This document shows positions 1-8,335 of a stretch of 64,000 nucleotides of DNA, piece after piece. The position numbers were made by a program, and so were the translations under genes. A model generated the notes under the pieces. The model saw only the letters and a list, made by a program, of their open reading frames with translations. It was not told where the DNA came from and ran no database searches. Position 1 is the first letter of the stretch; every line of letters begins with the position of its first letter. This DNA comes from Bordetella petrii (GTDB lineage Bacteria > Pseudomonadota > Gammaproteobacteria > Burkholderiales > Burkholderiaceae_B): positions 1,364,001 through 1,428,000 of the forward strand of contig NC_010170.1 of assembly GCF_000067205.1 (NCBI RefSeq), given 5' to 3'.

Positions 1-81
1 AAGGGCACCGTGGCGATCGAATCGTCCGGTGGCAAGCGTCCGGCCGCCCGCAAGCGGCGCGCACCCCGCAAGACGTCCTGA
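1..81 (+). CDS. C-terminal end of a basic protein (partial; possibly topoisomerase III)
   Basis: An open frame enters from the left edge and ends at a TGA at 79-81. The 26 visible residues are dominated by Lys, Arg and Ala, with a Gly-Gly-Lys-Arg then Arg-Lys-Arg-Arg run, which is typical of the disordered basic tail of a nucleic-acid-binding protein. ICEs of this class often carry a topoisomerase III gene upstream of this position, so topB is a reasonable guess, but no catalytic part is inside the window and the identification is inference from gene order only. Confidence 0.45.
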   Translation, partial: KGTVAIESSGGKRPAARKRRAPRKTS

Positions 82-634
82 CGTCAGACACGTCCTGCCC
101 ATACCGCGATTTCCAGCGGTTGTCAGGCATTGCCCCGCCAAAGGCGGGGTATCCCGAGCATGTCTCCGCCTTCTGCAAAGGCATGTTCCCCTCCAGCGGT
201 TCGTGTCGCCGGAAGGGATGAAGGTGTTTTCCTGCCCGGTTGCGTAAACGCAGCCTGTTGATCTGCGATTTCTACGTCCGATCCGAAGGGTCTCCTGGCG
301 CCTTGCGTGCGAAGCGCCAGGAGACCCTTCGGGGACGACGGTGTTCGATTCCGGTGCCCGCCGGTGAAACAACGGGTTCCTTTTGTGCGCGGATGTGCGC
401 CGAACGATGCCGGCCCCAGCCACGAAACGGGTCGGGTGCGACCGCTGACACAGCGACAGGCTCATGACGACGGCCAGGTCCCTGCGACAGCCCACAGGTG
501 GTTTCCTTGTCAGTCGCTGGAGGCATTCAGCCTCCAGCGCCCTGTTCCTCTCCTTCCTCGCTTCGCACCACCGCCGACCCCTTCGGTCGCGCGGCCATGG
601 GCCATCGCGCCCCAACCAGAACAGGAGATGCGAC
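82..634. other. Intergenic region between the basic protein and dcm
   Basis: About 550 bp without a convincing gene; the overlapping short reading frames here have no recognisable product. It holds one very strong inverted repeat (listed separately) and ends with a good ribosome-binding site, CAGGAG at 622-627, serving the methyltransferase start at 635. Confidence 0.5.
283..332. repeat. 19-bp perfect inverted repeat (stem-loop)
   Basis: Arms at 283-301 and 314-332 are exact reverse complements (left arm begins CCGAAGGGTCTCC), separated by a 12-base loop. No T-tract follows, so it is not a classical intrinsic terminator; it could be an RNA processing hairpin or a protein-binding inverted repeat. 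Confidence 0.85.
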
Positions 635-1204
635 ATGAACCATCCCAACCTTCAATACGGCAGCGTCTGCAGCGGCATCGAGGCCGTGAGCCTGGCCTGG
701 AAACCGCTCGGCTGGCATCCGGCCTGGTTTTCGGAAATCGATCCGTTCCCGAATGCCGTACTCGCCCACCATTACCCCGACGTCCCCAACCTCGGCGACA
801 TGACGGGGATCGCCGATCAGATTCTCGCCGGCACCGCGCCTGCGCCCGACATTCTGGTCGGGGGCACGCCTTGCCAGGCGTTCAGCGTGGCCGGTGCGCG
901 CGGCGGTCTGTCCGACCCGCGTGGTGCCCTGACCCTCAAATACACGGAGCTTGCAAGTGCCATCGACCAGACCCGTCAGCAACAGCATCAACAGCCCTCG
1001 GTCATCGTCTGGGAAAACGTCCCCGGCGTCCTCTCCGACAAATCCAATGCTTTTGGATGCCTTCTGGGAGCACTGGCCGGCGAAAGCCGCGAACTGCAAC
1101 CAGCAGGGGCCAAATGGACGAACGCAGGTTGTGTGTCTGGACCCCGCCGCCGCATCGCGTGGCGGGTACTCGACGCTCAATTATGTGAAGCTCCACATAA
1201 TTGA
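635..1204 (+). pseudogene. dcm: C5-cytosine DNA methyltransferase, N-terminal half (split by RIT element)
   Basis: This is the first 182 codons of an ICE/phage-type C5-cytosine methyltransferase, which transfers a methyl group from SAM to C5 of cytosine. Motif I (SVCSGIEA, about residues 10-17), motif IV with the catalytic Cys80 (GGTPCQAF) and motif VI (WENVPG) are present. After CAA at 1178-1180 the frame runs into the inserted element and stops eight codons later at 1204. Motifs VIII-X resume in frame at 4675. The start ATG has CAGGAG eight bases upstream. As it stands the fragment lacks the target-recognition domain and motifs VIII-X, so it should be inactive unless the insert leaves. A frame opening further upstream was rejected because homology begins at MNHPNLQYGSV. 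Confidence 0.88.
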
Positions 1205-1228
1205 GCTTATGGATAGCACTGCGTTATG
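1201..1228. repeat. RIT element left inverted repeat
   Basis: CTTATGGATAGC (1206-1217) and GCGTTATG (1221-1228) recur inverted at the right end (4658-4669 and 4647-4654) in the same order and spacing. A short palindrome precedes it: AATTATGTG (1179-1187) and CACATAATT (1194-1202); TTATGTGAAGC also recurs at 4587-4597 near the right end. Confidence 0.8.
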
Positions 1229-1334
1229 CGCAGTAACTGCACTCAGGCCCCAAAACTCAAACATCTCCCGAGCTATTGCTCAACATAATCTCCGATGATG
1301 ATTTTCGTGGCATGTCGCCACGCAAATCGGAGAT

Positions 1335-2549
1335 ATGAGCATGAAGAACGGAAATGTCGTACAGGACACGGCTCGGCTGGTAGAAGAACTGACCGGGAAG
1401 CTGGAAGTGATGGGCTACAGCGGCGCCACTATCACCCGCCTTAATTCGATCTGGAGAAATCTGGTTCCCTATGCCAACGAGAACGCTTGCGGTGCGTTTT
1501 CGATGGAAGTGGCTCGCGAGTTCATCCAGAGCCACTATGGACACCGCCTTGATGACCCCGACGCTTCCCACAACATCCATCGGGCAATCCATCTTCTCAG
1601 CGACTTCCAACGGTATGGGACCGTTTTCAAGCAATCACACGCCACGTTGAAGGGTTTCACCAAATCCTATCGTCAAGTGTTCGAAGGCTTTCTGCAGCAC
1701 CTGTCCGCCCAAGGGGTTGCCCCTGGGTCGCTCCGCACGTGGCGAAGTCGGCTGTTTCGACTTGAGTATTTCCTGCTCCATCACGGCATTGAAGAATTCC
1801 GACTTATCCGGATTCAACACATCAACTCGTACATTGAGTCGTTGGCCGGATTCTCATCGAATACCGTCGGCTCGACGCTGCGGATTCTGAAGCAGCTCTT
1901 TCAGTACGCTTGCTCCAACGGATTTCATGTCGAGAGCTTCGACAACGCGATACCCATTGTCCGACGCCAAAGACGTCAGCGACTGCCAACAGTGTTCTCA
2001 GTTGGTGAGACCGAGAAGATCCTGTCTGCGATTGACAGGAGCAATGCGCTGGGCAAGCGCAACTATGCGATCTTTCTTCTGCTGGCAAGAATGGGGCTGC
2101 GGATCAGTGATGTTCGTGGACTGATGTTCCATCACTTTGACTGGTCAAGAAATGTCATCTCCATCGTCCAGCAAAAGACAAAAAAGCCAGTTGATCTTCC
2201 GATCATGGATGAAGTTGGATGGGCAATTATTGACTACCTGCGGAACGGGCGGCCGCATTCGGAATGCCCACTCGTATTCATAAAACATATCGCCCCGTTC
2301 GATGGTCTGACGTCTGCTTTACATCAGCAAATGCTTCAATACCTTCGCAGGGCGGATATCCATGTTCCGGCGAACAAGCCCCGAGGCGTTCATTCACTGC
2401 GACATAGTCTGGCGACGACTTTGCTGCAGAAGCAGGTTCCAATTCAAACCATCTCTCATACCCTGGGCCATCTCGATATTGGCAGCACCAGCGGGTACGT
2501 TCAGGTCAACCTGCCGCAGCTGCGCCTGTGCGCTCTGGAGGTGGCCTGA
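1335..2549 (+). CDS. ritA: Tyrosine recombinase RitA
   Basis: A 404-residue tyrosine-family site-specific recombinase, first of the trio. An N-terminal SAM-like DNA-binding half (about residues 90-200) is followed by a catalytic half containing the first arginine in RMGLRISDVRGL, the HxxR box in HSLRHSLATTLL, and the LGHLDIGSTSGYV box with the nucleophilic tyrosine. It has an N-terminal extension of about 100 residues. A 150-bp non-coding stretch with the element's left end precedes it. The stop overlaps the start of ritB (TGATG), indicating translational coupling. All three proteins are believed to be needed for RIT movement; that is family knowledge, not visible here. Confidence 0.88.
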   Translation: MSMKNGNVVQDTARLVEELTGKLEVMGYSGATITRLNSIWRNLVPYANENACGAFSMEVAREFIQSHYGHRLDDPDASHNIHRAIHLLSDFQRYGTVFKQSHATLKGFTKSYRQVFEGFLQHLSAQGVAPGSLRTWRSRLFRLEYFLLHHGIEEFRLIRIQHINSYIESLAGFSSNTVGSTLRILKQLFQYACSNGFHVESFDNAIPIVRRQRRQRLPTVFSVGETEKILSAIDRSNALGKRNYAIFLLLARMGLRISDVRGLMFHHFDWSRNVISIVQQKTKKPVDLPIMDEVGWAIIDYLRNGRPHSECPLVFIKHIAPFDGLTSALHQQMLQYLRRADIHVPANKPRGVHSLRHSLATTLLQKQVPIQTISHTLGHLDIGSTSGYVQVNLPQLRLCALEVA

Positions 2550-3544
2550 TGTCTACATCAATAGCTTACTTCACTGGCCCTTTCGCACCGATGTGCGATG
2601 CGTTCGTGACCCAGATGCGCTCCCTGGGGCGGGCGTATAAGCAGCAGGCAATGCTCCTGCGCATGTTTGATAACTTCAGCAAGGGCTACAGCATTCAGGG
2701 TTTCACCATCACTGAAGAACTGGCTTCGGCCTGGAGCAAGAAACGTCCAAACGAAGCCGAATCCACTCGGCATTCTCGTGTGGGTGAGATGCATCGTTTC
2801 GCCAGGTTTCTTGAAGGACAAGGCCATTCGACCTTCCTTGTTCCAGGCAAGATTCCGCGAAAGAGTTTGCACCACCCGTACATCTTCAGCAGCGGGGAGA
2901 TCAGTCGCATATTCGACTACACGAGTGCCTTGAAGCCAAGTCCTGTGTCACGACTGATGCATCGCTCCACCCCCACGATGATCAAGATCCTATATGGGTG
3001 CGGACTGAGAATTTCGGAGGTCGTTGCGCTACAAGTCCGCGATGTCGATCTGGAGCAAGGTGTTTTGCATGTCAGGCATGGAAAGAACGACCATGAGCGG
3101 CTTGTCCCCATGTCGAGCACACTCACCGACGTATGTCGGGAATATGCAGCACAAGCGTTGACAGGTGCGAATGACCTTGCCCCTTTTTTCTTCAATCGCA
3201 AGCGCGAACCTTGCAGTCCGGGCGACTTTGGAAGACGCTTTAGACAAATGCTGTGGGAGGTGGGGATACCGTATTACGGCAAAGACCGTGGTCCACGGCT
3301 CCACGATTTACGGCACACGTTCGTCTGCCATCGGCTTAACAGATGGGCTAAAGAGAACGCAGATCTGAACACCTTGTTGCCTGTTCTCTCGGCCTACCTG
3401 GGACACGCCAATCTCACTTCGACCTACTACTACCTGAGGCTGACAGCCGAGGTGTATCCGGACATAACCTCGAAGCTTGAGGCGAGACTCGGACACATCT
3501 TCCCTGAGATCAATCATTTGACCGAGGGGGCCCTGGATGACTAA
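2549..3544 (+). CDS. ritB: Tyrosine recombinase RitB
   Basis: Second recombinase of the trio, 331 residues from the ATG that overlaps the ritA stop codon; a GTG 21 bases upstream is also in frame but less likely. Catalytic signatures are visible: YGCGLRISEVVAL (first Arg), HGKNDHERLVPM (the Lys-bearing beta-hairpin), RLHDLRHTFVCHRL (HxxR) and LGHANLTSTYYYL (His and Tyr nucleophile). It overlaps ritC by eight bases. It probably acts in a heteromeric complex with RitA and RitC on the element's inverted ends. Confidence 0.87.
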   Translation: MSTSIAYFTGPFAPMCDAFVTQMRSLGRAYKQQAMLLRMFDNFSKGYSIQGFTITEELASAWSKKRPNEAESTRHSRVGEMHRFARFLEGQGHSTFLVPGKIPRKSLHHPYIFSSGEISRIFDYTSALKPSPVSRLMHRSTPTMIKILYGCGLRISEVVALQVRDVDLEQGVLHVRHGKNDHERLVPMSSTLTDVCREYAAQALTGANDLAPFFFNRKREPCSPGDFGRRFRQMLWEVGIPYYGKDRGPRLHDLRHTFVCHRLNRWAKENADLNTLLPVLSAYLGHANLTSTYYYLRLTAEVYPDITSKLEARLGHIFPEINHLTEGALDD

Positions 3545-4586
3545 GCATCGGCAGCCAACTGACTTCGCATACGCCCTGTCAAAATTCCTGGGAGAGCATC
3601 TGGCCGCGCACCGCGGAATGAGCGCGAACACTGTGGCGTCCTACAGAGATACGTTCTCCATCCTCTTGCGATTCATGGAGCATCAGGCCGGCGTGAAGAT
3701 CGAGCGGATTTGCATTGCGGACCTGCATCATAAGCAAATACAAGCGTTTCTTCTGTGGCTTGAGCAGGACAGGGGCAATTCCGTTAACACCAGGAATCAA
3801 CGCCTCAGCGCGATCACGAGCTTCTTTCGGTTCGTGATGTCGATCTATCCAGAGCACATCCTCCTGTGCCAACAAATCCTCAATATCCAGTTCAAGAAGC
3901 GGCAATCTTCAACGGTGGACTACCTGTCCATTGAAGCTGTAGAGCTGCTGCTCCAGCAGCCCAACGCACGGAAACCTATGGGTCGAAGAGATCTGGTTCT
4001 GCTCAGCGTACTGTATGACACGGGGGCCAGAGTTCAGGAGCTTGCGAACATGAACGTGAGCGACTTGAAACTGACAGCACCGGCAACCGCAAGGCTGTTG
4101 GGCAAAGGAGCCAAAGTCCGTTTGGTCCCTCTGCTGGCGCCGACGACGGCTCTTTTAGTTTCATATCTGCAGGAGCATCACGGGCAGTACCTGGAGCAGA
4201 AAGACAGGCCATTGTTCTGCAACAACGTCAGGAAGCGACTAACAAGAGCAGGCATCTCCTACATTCTGCAGAAGTATGCCAGGGAGGTCTCGCAAGGAAA
4301 TCCGGGTCTACTGGGGACAAAAATCAGTCCGCATACATTGAGACACAGCAAAGCCATGCACCTGCTGCAGGCTGGCGTGAATCTTATCTATATCCGCGAC
4401 CTACTCGGCCATTCCGATATTAAAACGACAGAGATCTATGCGCGGGCAGATCTGGACAGCAAGAAGGCTGCTTTGGAAATGGCCTATCCAGGCACGTCAA
4501 GAACCCCATATCCGGCATGGGGCCAGGACGGCGAACTGCTCAGTTGGCTGCAATCACTGGGAAAGGATCACCGGCCCGCTGGTTGA
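3537..4586 (+). CDS. ritC: Tyrosine recombinase RitC
   Basis: Third recombinase of the trio, 349 residues and closest to XerC/XerD-type integrases. The N-terminal core-binding domain is clear (AHRGMSANTVASYRDTFSILL), followed by YDTGARVQELANM (Arg), KGAKVRLVPL (Lys), HTLRHSKAMHLL (HxxR) and LLGHSDIKTTEIYAR (His and Tyr). It ends 88 bp before the right boundary; the interval contains the right inverted repeat. Confidence 0.88.
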   Translation: MTKHRQPTDFAYALSKFLGEHLAAHRGMSANTVASYRDTFSILLRFMEHQAGVKIERICIADLHHKQIQAFLLWLEQDRGNSVNTRNQRLSAITSFFRFVMSIYPEHILLCQQILNIQFKKRQSSTVDYLSIEAVELLLQQPNARKPMGRRDLVLLSVLYDTGARVQELANMNVSDLKLTAPATARLLGKGAKVRLVPLLAPTTALLVSYLQEHHGQYLEQKDRPLFCNNVRKRLTRAGISYILQKYAREVSQGNPGLLGTKISPHTLRHSKAMHLLQAGVNLIYIRDLLGHSDIKTTEIYARADLDSKKAALEMAYPGTSRTPYPAWGQDGELLSWLQSLGKDHRPAG

Positions 4587-4646
4587 TTATGTGAAGCAAG
4601 TTCGGCGCAAGTGCCTGCGATCCCTGGTTGCGTTGCGCCGACTTTT

Positions 4647-4674
4647 CATAACGCTGCGCTATCCATAAGCCCAA
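4647..4674. repeat. RIT element right inverted repeat
   Basis: CATAACGC (4647-4654) and GCTATCCATAAG (4658-4669) are the inverse of the left end. The sequence right of it continues directly into methyltransferase motif VIII. Confidence 0.8.
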
Positions 4675-5904
4675 CATTTCGGTGTCGCCCAACGCCGCAA
4701 GCGCGTGTTTCTTGTGGCAAGTGGTCGTGACGGATTCGATCCCGCAGCGGTACTTTTTGAGCCCGATTGCCTGCACGGGGATTCTTCGCCGGGCGAGCAA
4801 ACGTGGCAAATCGCTGCCGGACCTTTTGCAGGCAGCCCTGATGGCGCAGGCAGCTTTCCCGGATCTCTGGCCGGAGCCTACCAACGGGTATCCGTCACCG
4901 TCTGCTTCGGCGGCGGAAACCGTCAAGGGCCGATCGACAAAGCGGCCTGCCTGACCGCACGCGGGCACAAATGCGATTTCGAGGTCGAAACCTTTGCGGC
5001 TCAGTCGGTCACCGGACAGCAAACCCATGCCTTGAACACCGCCAACGGCGGCAAAGGCAGTAGTGAGGATGGAACCGGCCGCGGTGTACCCATTGTCACC
5101 CAGCTCACTCCGTGGTCCGGAATGCCCGTGGCTTTCGCGCAGAACAGCCGCAACGAGGTTCGCCTTGAAGCCGGTGATGGACAGATCGTTGGTGCGCTGT
5201 CGGTGGGCGGCGGCAAGCCAGGCCAGGGACTGCCTGCAATCGCCTATGTTCCTGCCCGGAACGCCGCATCGGATGACCAGGGCGATGAGAAGACGCCGAT
5301 GCTGGGATTCACCGCCCAGGGCAGCGGCGCGGATGTTCTCGAAAACCTCGCTCCAACCCTTCGCGCCGGCGGGCACGCCGATAGCCATGCCAATGCCGGC
5401 GTCGTGCCGGCGATCGCCTTCAAAACGCTTCGGGCCACCTTCAACTACGGCATCTCCGGCACGCTGATCAGCCACTACAGCAAGAGGCAGGAGAATGCGG
5501 ACACGATCCTCGGGCCGGATCTGATCGCACGCTCCGTCGCGGTGCGTGGACGGGAGGGCGGCGCAACGGCCGAGCTGGGCGGTGCGGTCGCTGACGCTCT
5601 GCGGGCAAGCGGGGGCGGCAGCGATAAGGCCCATGTCCTGCTGCCCTCATTCGAGGCATATTTCCGTGGCGAATTACTTGCGCCGGACGAGAGCGGCTGG
5701 TCGCAATGGGCTTGCTGGCGCGTCAGGCGGTTGATGCCTGTTGAGTGCGAGCGCCTTCAGGGAATGCCTGACAACTACACCTTGGTGCCGTATCGCGGCA
5801 AGCCTGCCGCCGACGCGCCGCGCTACAAGGCGATCGGTAATTCGATGGCCGTCCCCTGCGTTGCCTGGCTTGGCCAAAGGCTTTCCAGGTTCATGAACGT
5901 GTAG
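4675..5904 (+). pseudogene. dcm: C5-cytosine DNA methyltransferase, C-terminal half
   Basis: The 409 codons downstream of the RIT insertion. They open with motif VIII (FGVAQRRKRVFLVASG), contain a long variable target-recognition region (about 270 residues), and close with motif IX (RRLMPVECERLQG) and motif X (YKAIGNSMAVPC). Joined to the first half through CAA|CAT they make one 591-residue frame with no lost or extra base. A GTG at 4705 could in theory start a shorter peptide, but this half lacks the SAM-binding and catalytic motifs. Many ICEs and phages carry such solitary methyltransferases to evade host restriction. Confidence 0.88.
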
Positions 5905-5908
5905 CCTG

Positions 5909-5929
5909 ATGCCACAAGGATCGTGGCAT
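5909..5929. terminator. Hairpin between convergent dcm and tacT
   Basis: ATGCCAC (5909-5915) and GTGGCAT (5923-5929) form a 7-bp stem just after the dcm stop, followed by a short T-rich stretch. It sits between two converging genes, where a bidirectional terminator is expected. A second stem, GTAGGC / GCCTAC, lies within 5949-5970. Confidence 0.55.
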
Positions 5930-6006
5930 TTCATAGGGTCGGCACGGTAGGCGCCAGGGTGGAGCCTACGTGCTCCCGTCCATGCCAGTCGCCACTATGA
6001 AATCGA

Positions 6007-6525
6007 TCAGGTTTGCGTGCTCTTAGGCAACAGGAGCTTGCGTGCATCCTTCAACAACAGCAGTAGCTGCTGCTCCCGTACGGGTGATGCCTCGAAACCG
6101 AAGCGCTGGTAGAAGCGTGCGGCCTCATCATCGATCGGATGCGTCAGCATGGCCCGCACTCCAGCTTGCTCGGAGATGATGACCGTGCGCCGGATTGCTT
6201 CCTGCAGCAGCCCCACGCCAATTCCGCGCCCATGCATCCTCTGATCGACAGCCAACCGTGCCAGGATGACAACGGGGACGGGATATCCACCCATTCCCTT
6301 TCGCACACGATCAGGCGCTTCGAGGGTATCGATCTGGCCCACTGTCAGGCTGAAATACCCAACGACCCGCTGTTCGTCGGCCACGACATAGGTTTTGGCT
6401 GAGCCGCTGGACTGTGACTGCCGGGCATGTCGGACCAGCCAGTCGTTCAAACTGGCTTTGCCGCAATCGAATTCGTCGAGCGCATGACCTGCGGCGAGCG
6501 CTGACGGCTCCGTCAATGCCATCAA
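6007..6525 (-). CDS. tacT: GNAT toxin of TacAT-type toxin-antitoxin pair
   Basis: A 172-residue GCN5-type acetyltransferase. The acetyl-CoA loop is RMHGRGIGVGLLQEA (about residues 95-110), preceded by the beta-strand VPVVILARLAVD, and the conserved late tyrosine is in ARFYQRFGF. The N-terminus (FDCGKASLNDWLVRHA) is the typical opening of the TacT/AtaT group, which acetylates the aminoacyl moiety of charged tRNAs and stops translation. It overlaps the antitoxin gene by four bases, so the two are co-translated. The length is normal for the family; which tRNA is targeted cannot be read from the sequence. Confidence 0.88.
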   Translation of the reverse strand: MMALTEPSALAAGHALDEFDCGKASLNDWLVRHARQSQSSGSAKTYVVADEQRVVGYFSLTVGQIDTLEAPDRVRKGMGGYPVPVVILARLAVDQRMHGRGIGVGLLQEAIRRTVIISEQAGVRAMLTHPIDDEAARFYQRFGFEASPVREQQLLLLLKDARKLLLPKSTQT

Positions 6526-6800
6526 CTACTCCACGGTGCGGGACGCGAGAACAGATCCTTCAGGCCGGCATTGTCCTGTGCCGGCCGATCCAGAAGATCC
6601 AGGAGCGCATGCGACTGACTGCCCGAGACCACGAACAGGCGCTGGTCAAGCAATGTCTGTTCAGCCGCCTGATAGGCGCTGTCCAGGATGAAGTCCGTCA
6701 TCGACTTGTGAGCGACGTCGGCCGCCCGTCGCAGCACGGCTTCCTGCTGCTGCGTTGCGCGCAGCCCGAAGCGCGCGGTTTTCGTTGCTGAAGTACCCAT
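6522..6800 (-). CDS. tacA: DUF1778 antitoxin (TacA-like)
   Basis: A 92-residue antitoxin. The N-terminal half is a ribbon-helix-helix DNA-binding domain (ATKTARFGLRATQQQEAVLR, then AADVAHKSMTDFILDSAY) of the DUF1778 class; the C-terminal half, ending KDLFSRPAPWSS, is the segment that usually wraps the toxin active site. It is expected to neutralise the neighbouring GNAT toxin and to repress its own promoter together with it. A GGAG site lies upstream of the ATG, and a 10-bp inverted repeat 22 bases above the start is the likely operator. Confidence 0.88.
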   Translation of the reverse strand: MGTSATKTARFGLRATQQQEAVLRRAADVAHKSMTDFILDSAYQAAEQTLLDQRLFVVSGSQSHALLDLLDRPAQDNAGLKDLFSRPAPWSS

Positions 6801-6821
6801 AGGAGCATCTCCGAAAGTTTC

Positions 6822-6859
6822 ATTTTGTACGACACGTTAGCACAACAGGCGTACAAAAT
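6822..6859. promoter_or_regulatory. Probable TacA operator
   Basis: ATTTTGTACG (6822-6831) and CGTACAAAAT (6850-6859) are perfect inverted half-sites with centres 28 bp apart, immediately upstream of tacA. The spacing, close to three helical turns, suits cooperative binding of ribbon-helix-helix dimers; conditional autorepression is inferred from the family. Confidence 0.75.
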
Positions 6860-6942
6860 CCAGCCCCGCCGCGCAGGACAACAAGGTTGACCCTGCACGC
6901 GGATTGGCGCGGGACGGCAGCATCTTCCGCTGCCAGTCTTGC

Positions 6943-7015
6943 GGCATGTGTTGCTGATCCCGATCAGCACCATGCCAGCAGCCAGGTCTTCAGGCTGCGC
7001 CGTGGAACGACCACG
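6943..7015 (+). ncRNA. Three-hairpin structured element, copy A
   Basis: Three consecutive hairpins. P1 is GGCATG/CATGCC outside TGCTGAT/ATCAGCA (6943-6976). P2 is GCAGCC/GGCTGC with a loop containing GTCTTCA (6978-6998). P3 is CGTGG/CCACG (7001-7015). The same order, spacing and P2 loop recur in copies B (9526) and C (11802) with compensating base changes in the stems. The strand is inferred from the downstream genes. Confidence 0.6.
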
Positions 7016-7018
7016 TAG

Positions 7019-7516
7019 ACCGATCCAGTCCGCTTCGCATCGTTTTCGCGGACGCACGCCACAGCCGGCGTCGATGCAATTTCTTTCCTTGAAGCACTCG
7101 TCGGGCATTTCCATGCCGATCAGGAGGAAGTTCTCGAAAACCTTATCGAACATCATGCGTTTGAAGGTGACGCAGACCTCGAAGCCTTGTTCCTGATCGC
7201 CTCTTGCTTCAACGATGGCCATAACCTTGTCGCTATTCAGTTCGAGGGTCGCTGGTACTGCAGCAAACCAAGGCTGTTCGATCTCGGTGGTCACGCCTGC
7301 TTCATCAGTCGGGAGATCAGGCTTTTCGGAAATTCCGCTCAGGCGCTGGAACTCGCAACTGATCTGCATAGGGCGCTGCGGGAGGGCGATCTGACTGTAG
7401 CAGCCGCCCGTATAACTCTTGAAACGGCAAGACTGCTTGCCGGGGTTCAAGATCAGAATAGCCGCCAAAACCTGCGGCAACGCATAGCCGAGGGTCTGCT
7501 CCAAAATCAGGACTGA
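7019..7516 (+). CDS. Unrecognised protein without an obvious start codon
   Basis: An open frame of 165 codons after a TAG at 7016-7018, ending with TGA at 7514-7516. Its translation reads like a real protein: acidic helical start (LEALVGHFHADQEEVLENL), then DLEALFLIASCFNDGHNLVAIQFEGRWYC split by short turns, and a helical C-terminus rich in Ala, Leu and Arg. No ATG or GTG lies in frame; a TTG at 7187 would give 109 residues, and an upstream rare start would give more. It follows three-hairpin copy A directly. Either it starts at an unusual codon, or it is decayed at its 5' end. No family is recognised. Confidence 0.45.
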   Translation, partial: TDPVRFASFSRTHATAGVDAISFLEALVGHFHADQEEVLENLIEHHAFEGDADLEALFLIASCFNDGHNLVAIQFEGRWYCSKPRLFDLGGHACFISREIRLFGNSAQALELATDLHRALREGDLTVAAARITLETARLLAGVQDQNSRQNLRQRIAEGLLQNQD

Positions 7517-7546
7517 GCTTTCGACCAAGGCTGCGCATTTTATCCA

Positions 7547-7573
7547 CCCACCGGGGCGTTATCCCCGGTTGGG
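7547..7573 (+). promoter_or_regulatory. Leader hairpin L1
   Basis: CCGGGG (7551-7556) pairs with CCCCGG (7563-7568), extended by CCCA/TTGGG outside. It lies 31 bases upstream of the ATG at 7604, with a CTGGAG ribosome-binding site between. First of a series of comparable leaders in this block. Confidence 0.65.
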
Positions 7574-7603
7574 GCGCTCCGCCTAACTCGCTGGAGAAAT
7601 CCC

Positions 7604-8317
7604 ATGTCCCAGACACTCAATCCCTTCATTCGCGGCTATCAGAGCCTGCATTTCGTCCGTACCCTCTGCATCACGCATGCAGATGACAGCCCGCCAGTAT
7701 GGCGGCCACTGCATCCCAGCCAGGAGCATCTGCCTGACGAACAGATCGCACAGTTTCCCTGCCTTCTGTGCAGCGACTTTGCACTGATCACCGAAGGCCA
7801 GGAAATCCCGGAGGAACTGGAGAGCCAATGTCAGACCGATGGAATTGTGCGTAACGTAGCCTACGCTGTTACCGGCGATGACTTCGGCCAGGTCGTTCAT
7901 ATCGGAGACACCTACTCCGGAGAGGCTGCGAAGGAAGTGGTCTACCGACTGAGCTTCGAGACCGGCTTTTACAGCCGGTGCTGGGAAATCAGTACGGCAC
8001 ACATTACCGAAGAGGCTTCCCATTATCTGGCCGAGTTGGCAGATATCGCCACTCCGACAGCCTTCCAGTTCATCGCGTTCCGCATTCCTTACAGCCCGGC
8101 GATCGGCGTAAAACTTATCGCAACGCCATGGACAGATGAGAACTTGTTGCACGTTGAGGGCATAACCGCTGCACAACTGCGACAGCAACACCTGGACAAG
8201 GGTATGCCGGAATCCTTGGCCGACACCCTCCATCTGGCGGCATTGGCCGACATCCGCATCGTGATCTTCGATGCAGATGCCCCGATCCTGGATGGACTGC
8301 CGCAATATGAAGAATAA
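7604..8317 (+). CDS. Conserved ICE protein, DUF5983-like C-terminus
   Basis: A 237-residue soluble protein starting MSQTLNPFIRGYQSLHFVRT. The central part contains two Cys residues (FPCLLCSDF) and the motif CWEISTAHITEEASHYLAEL around residues 126-145, which I associate with the DUF5983 group seen on ICEs and plasmids; the rest is not recognised. No signal peptide or membrane segment is seen. It is preceded by leader hairpin L1 and a TGGAGA ribosome-binding site, and followed by an intrinsic terminator, so it is probably a single-gene transcript or the end of one. The function is unknown; the context is ICE maintenance or transfer. Confidence 0.7.
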   Translation: MSQTLNPFIRGYQSLHFVRTLCITHADDSPPVWRPLHPSQEHLPDEQIAQFPCLLCSDFALITEGQEIPEELESQCQTDGIVRNVAYAVTGDDFGQVVHIGDTYSGEAAKEVVYRLSFETGFYSRCWEISTAHITEEASHYLAELADIATPTAFQFIAFRIPYSPAIGVKLIATPWTDENLLHVEGITAAQLRQQHLDKGMPESLADTLHLAALADIRIVIFDADAPILDGLPQYEE

Positions 8318-8335
8318 TTGTCGTTTGAAATTTGG

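Larger units (their letters stand above)
1178..4674 (+). mobile_element. RIT element (recombinase-in-trio transposon)
   Basis: Three overlapping tyrosine-recombinase genes in a row, between inverted ends, match the known RIT family architecture. CAA occurs at both junctions (1178-1180 and 4672-4674); removing the element plus one CAA joins methyltransferase codons ...LDAQ to HFGVAQRRKRV in frame, which restores conserved motif VIII. The element is about 3.49 kb and looks more AT-rich than the flanks, consistent with transfer. Insertion exactly inside a conserved motif of a multicopy-family gene fits the reported preference of such elements for defined targets. Confidence 0.88.

Noticed and set aside
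4540..5634. 364-codon minus-strand frame across the RIT right end and dcm
   Set aside because: It crosses the transposon boundary and lies opposite the methyltransferase, so it cannot be an inherited gene.
6698..7528. 276-codon minus-strand frame upstream of tacA
   Set aside because: It overlaps tacA, its operator and the three-hairpin element; composition is not protein-like and the plus-strand frame at 7019-7516 is more convincing.
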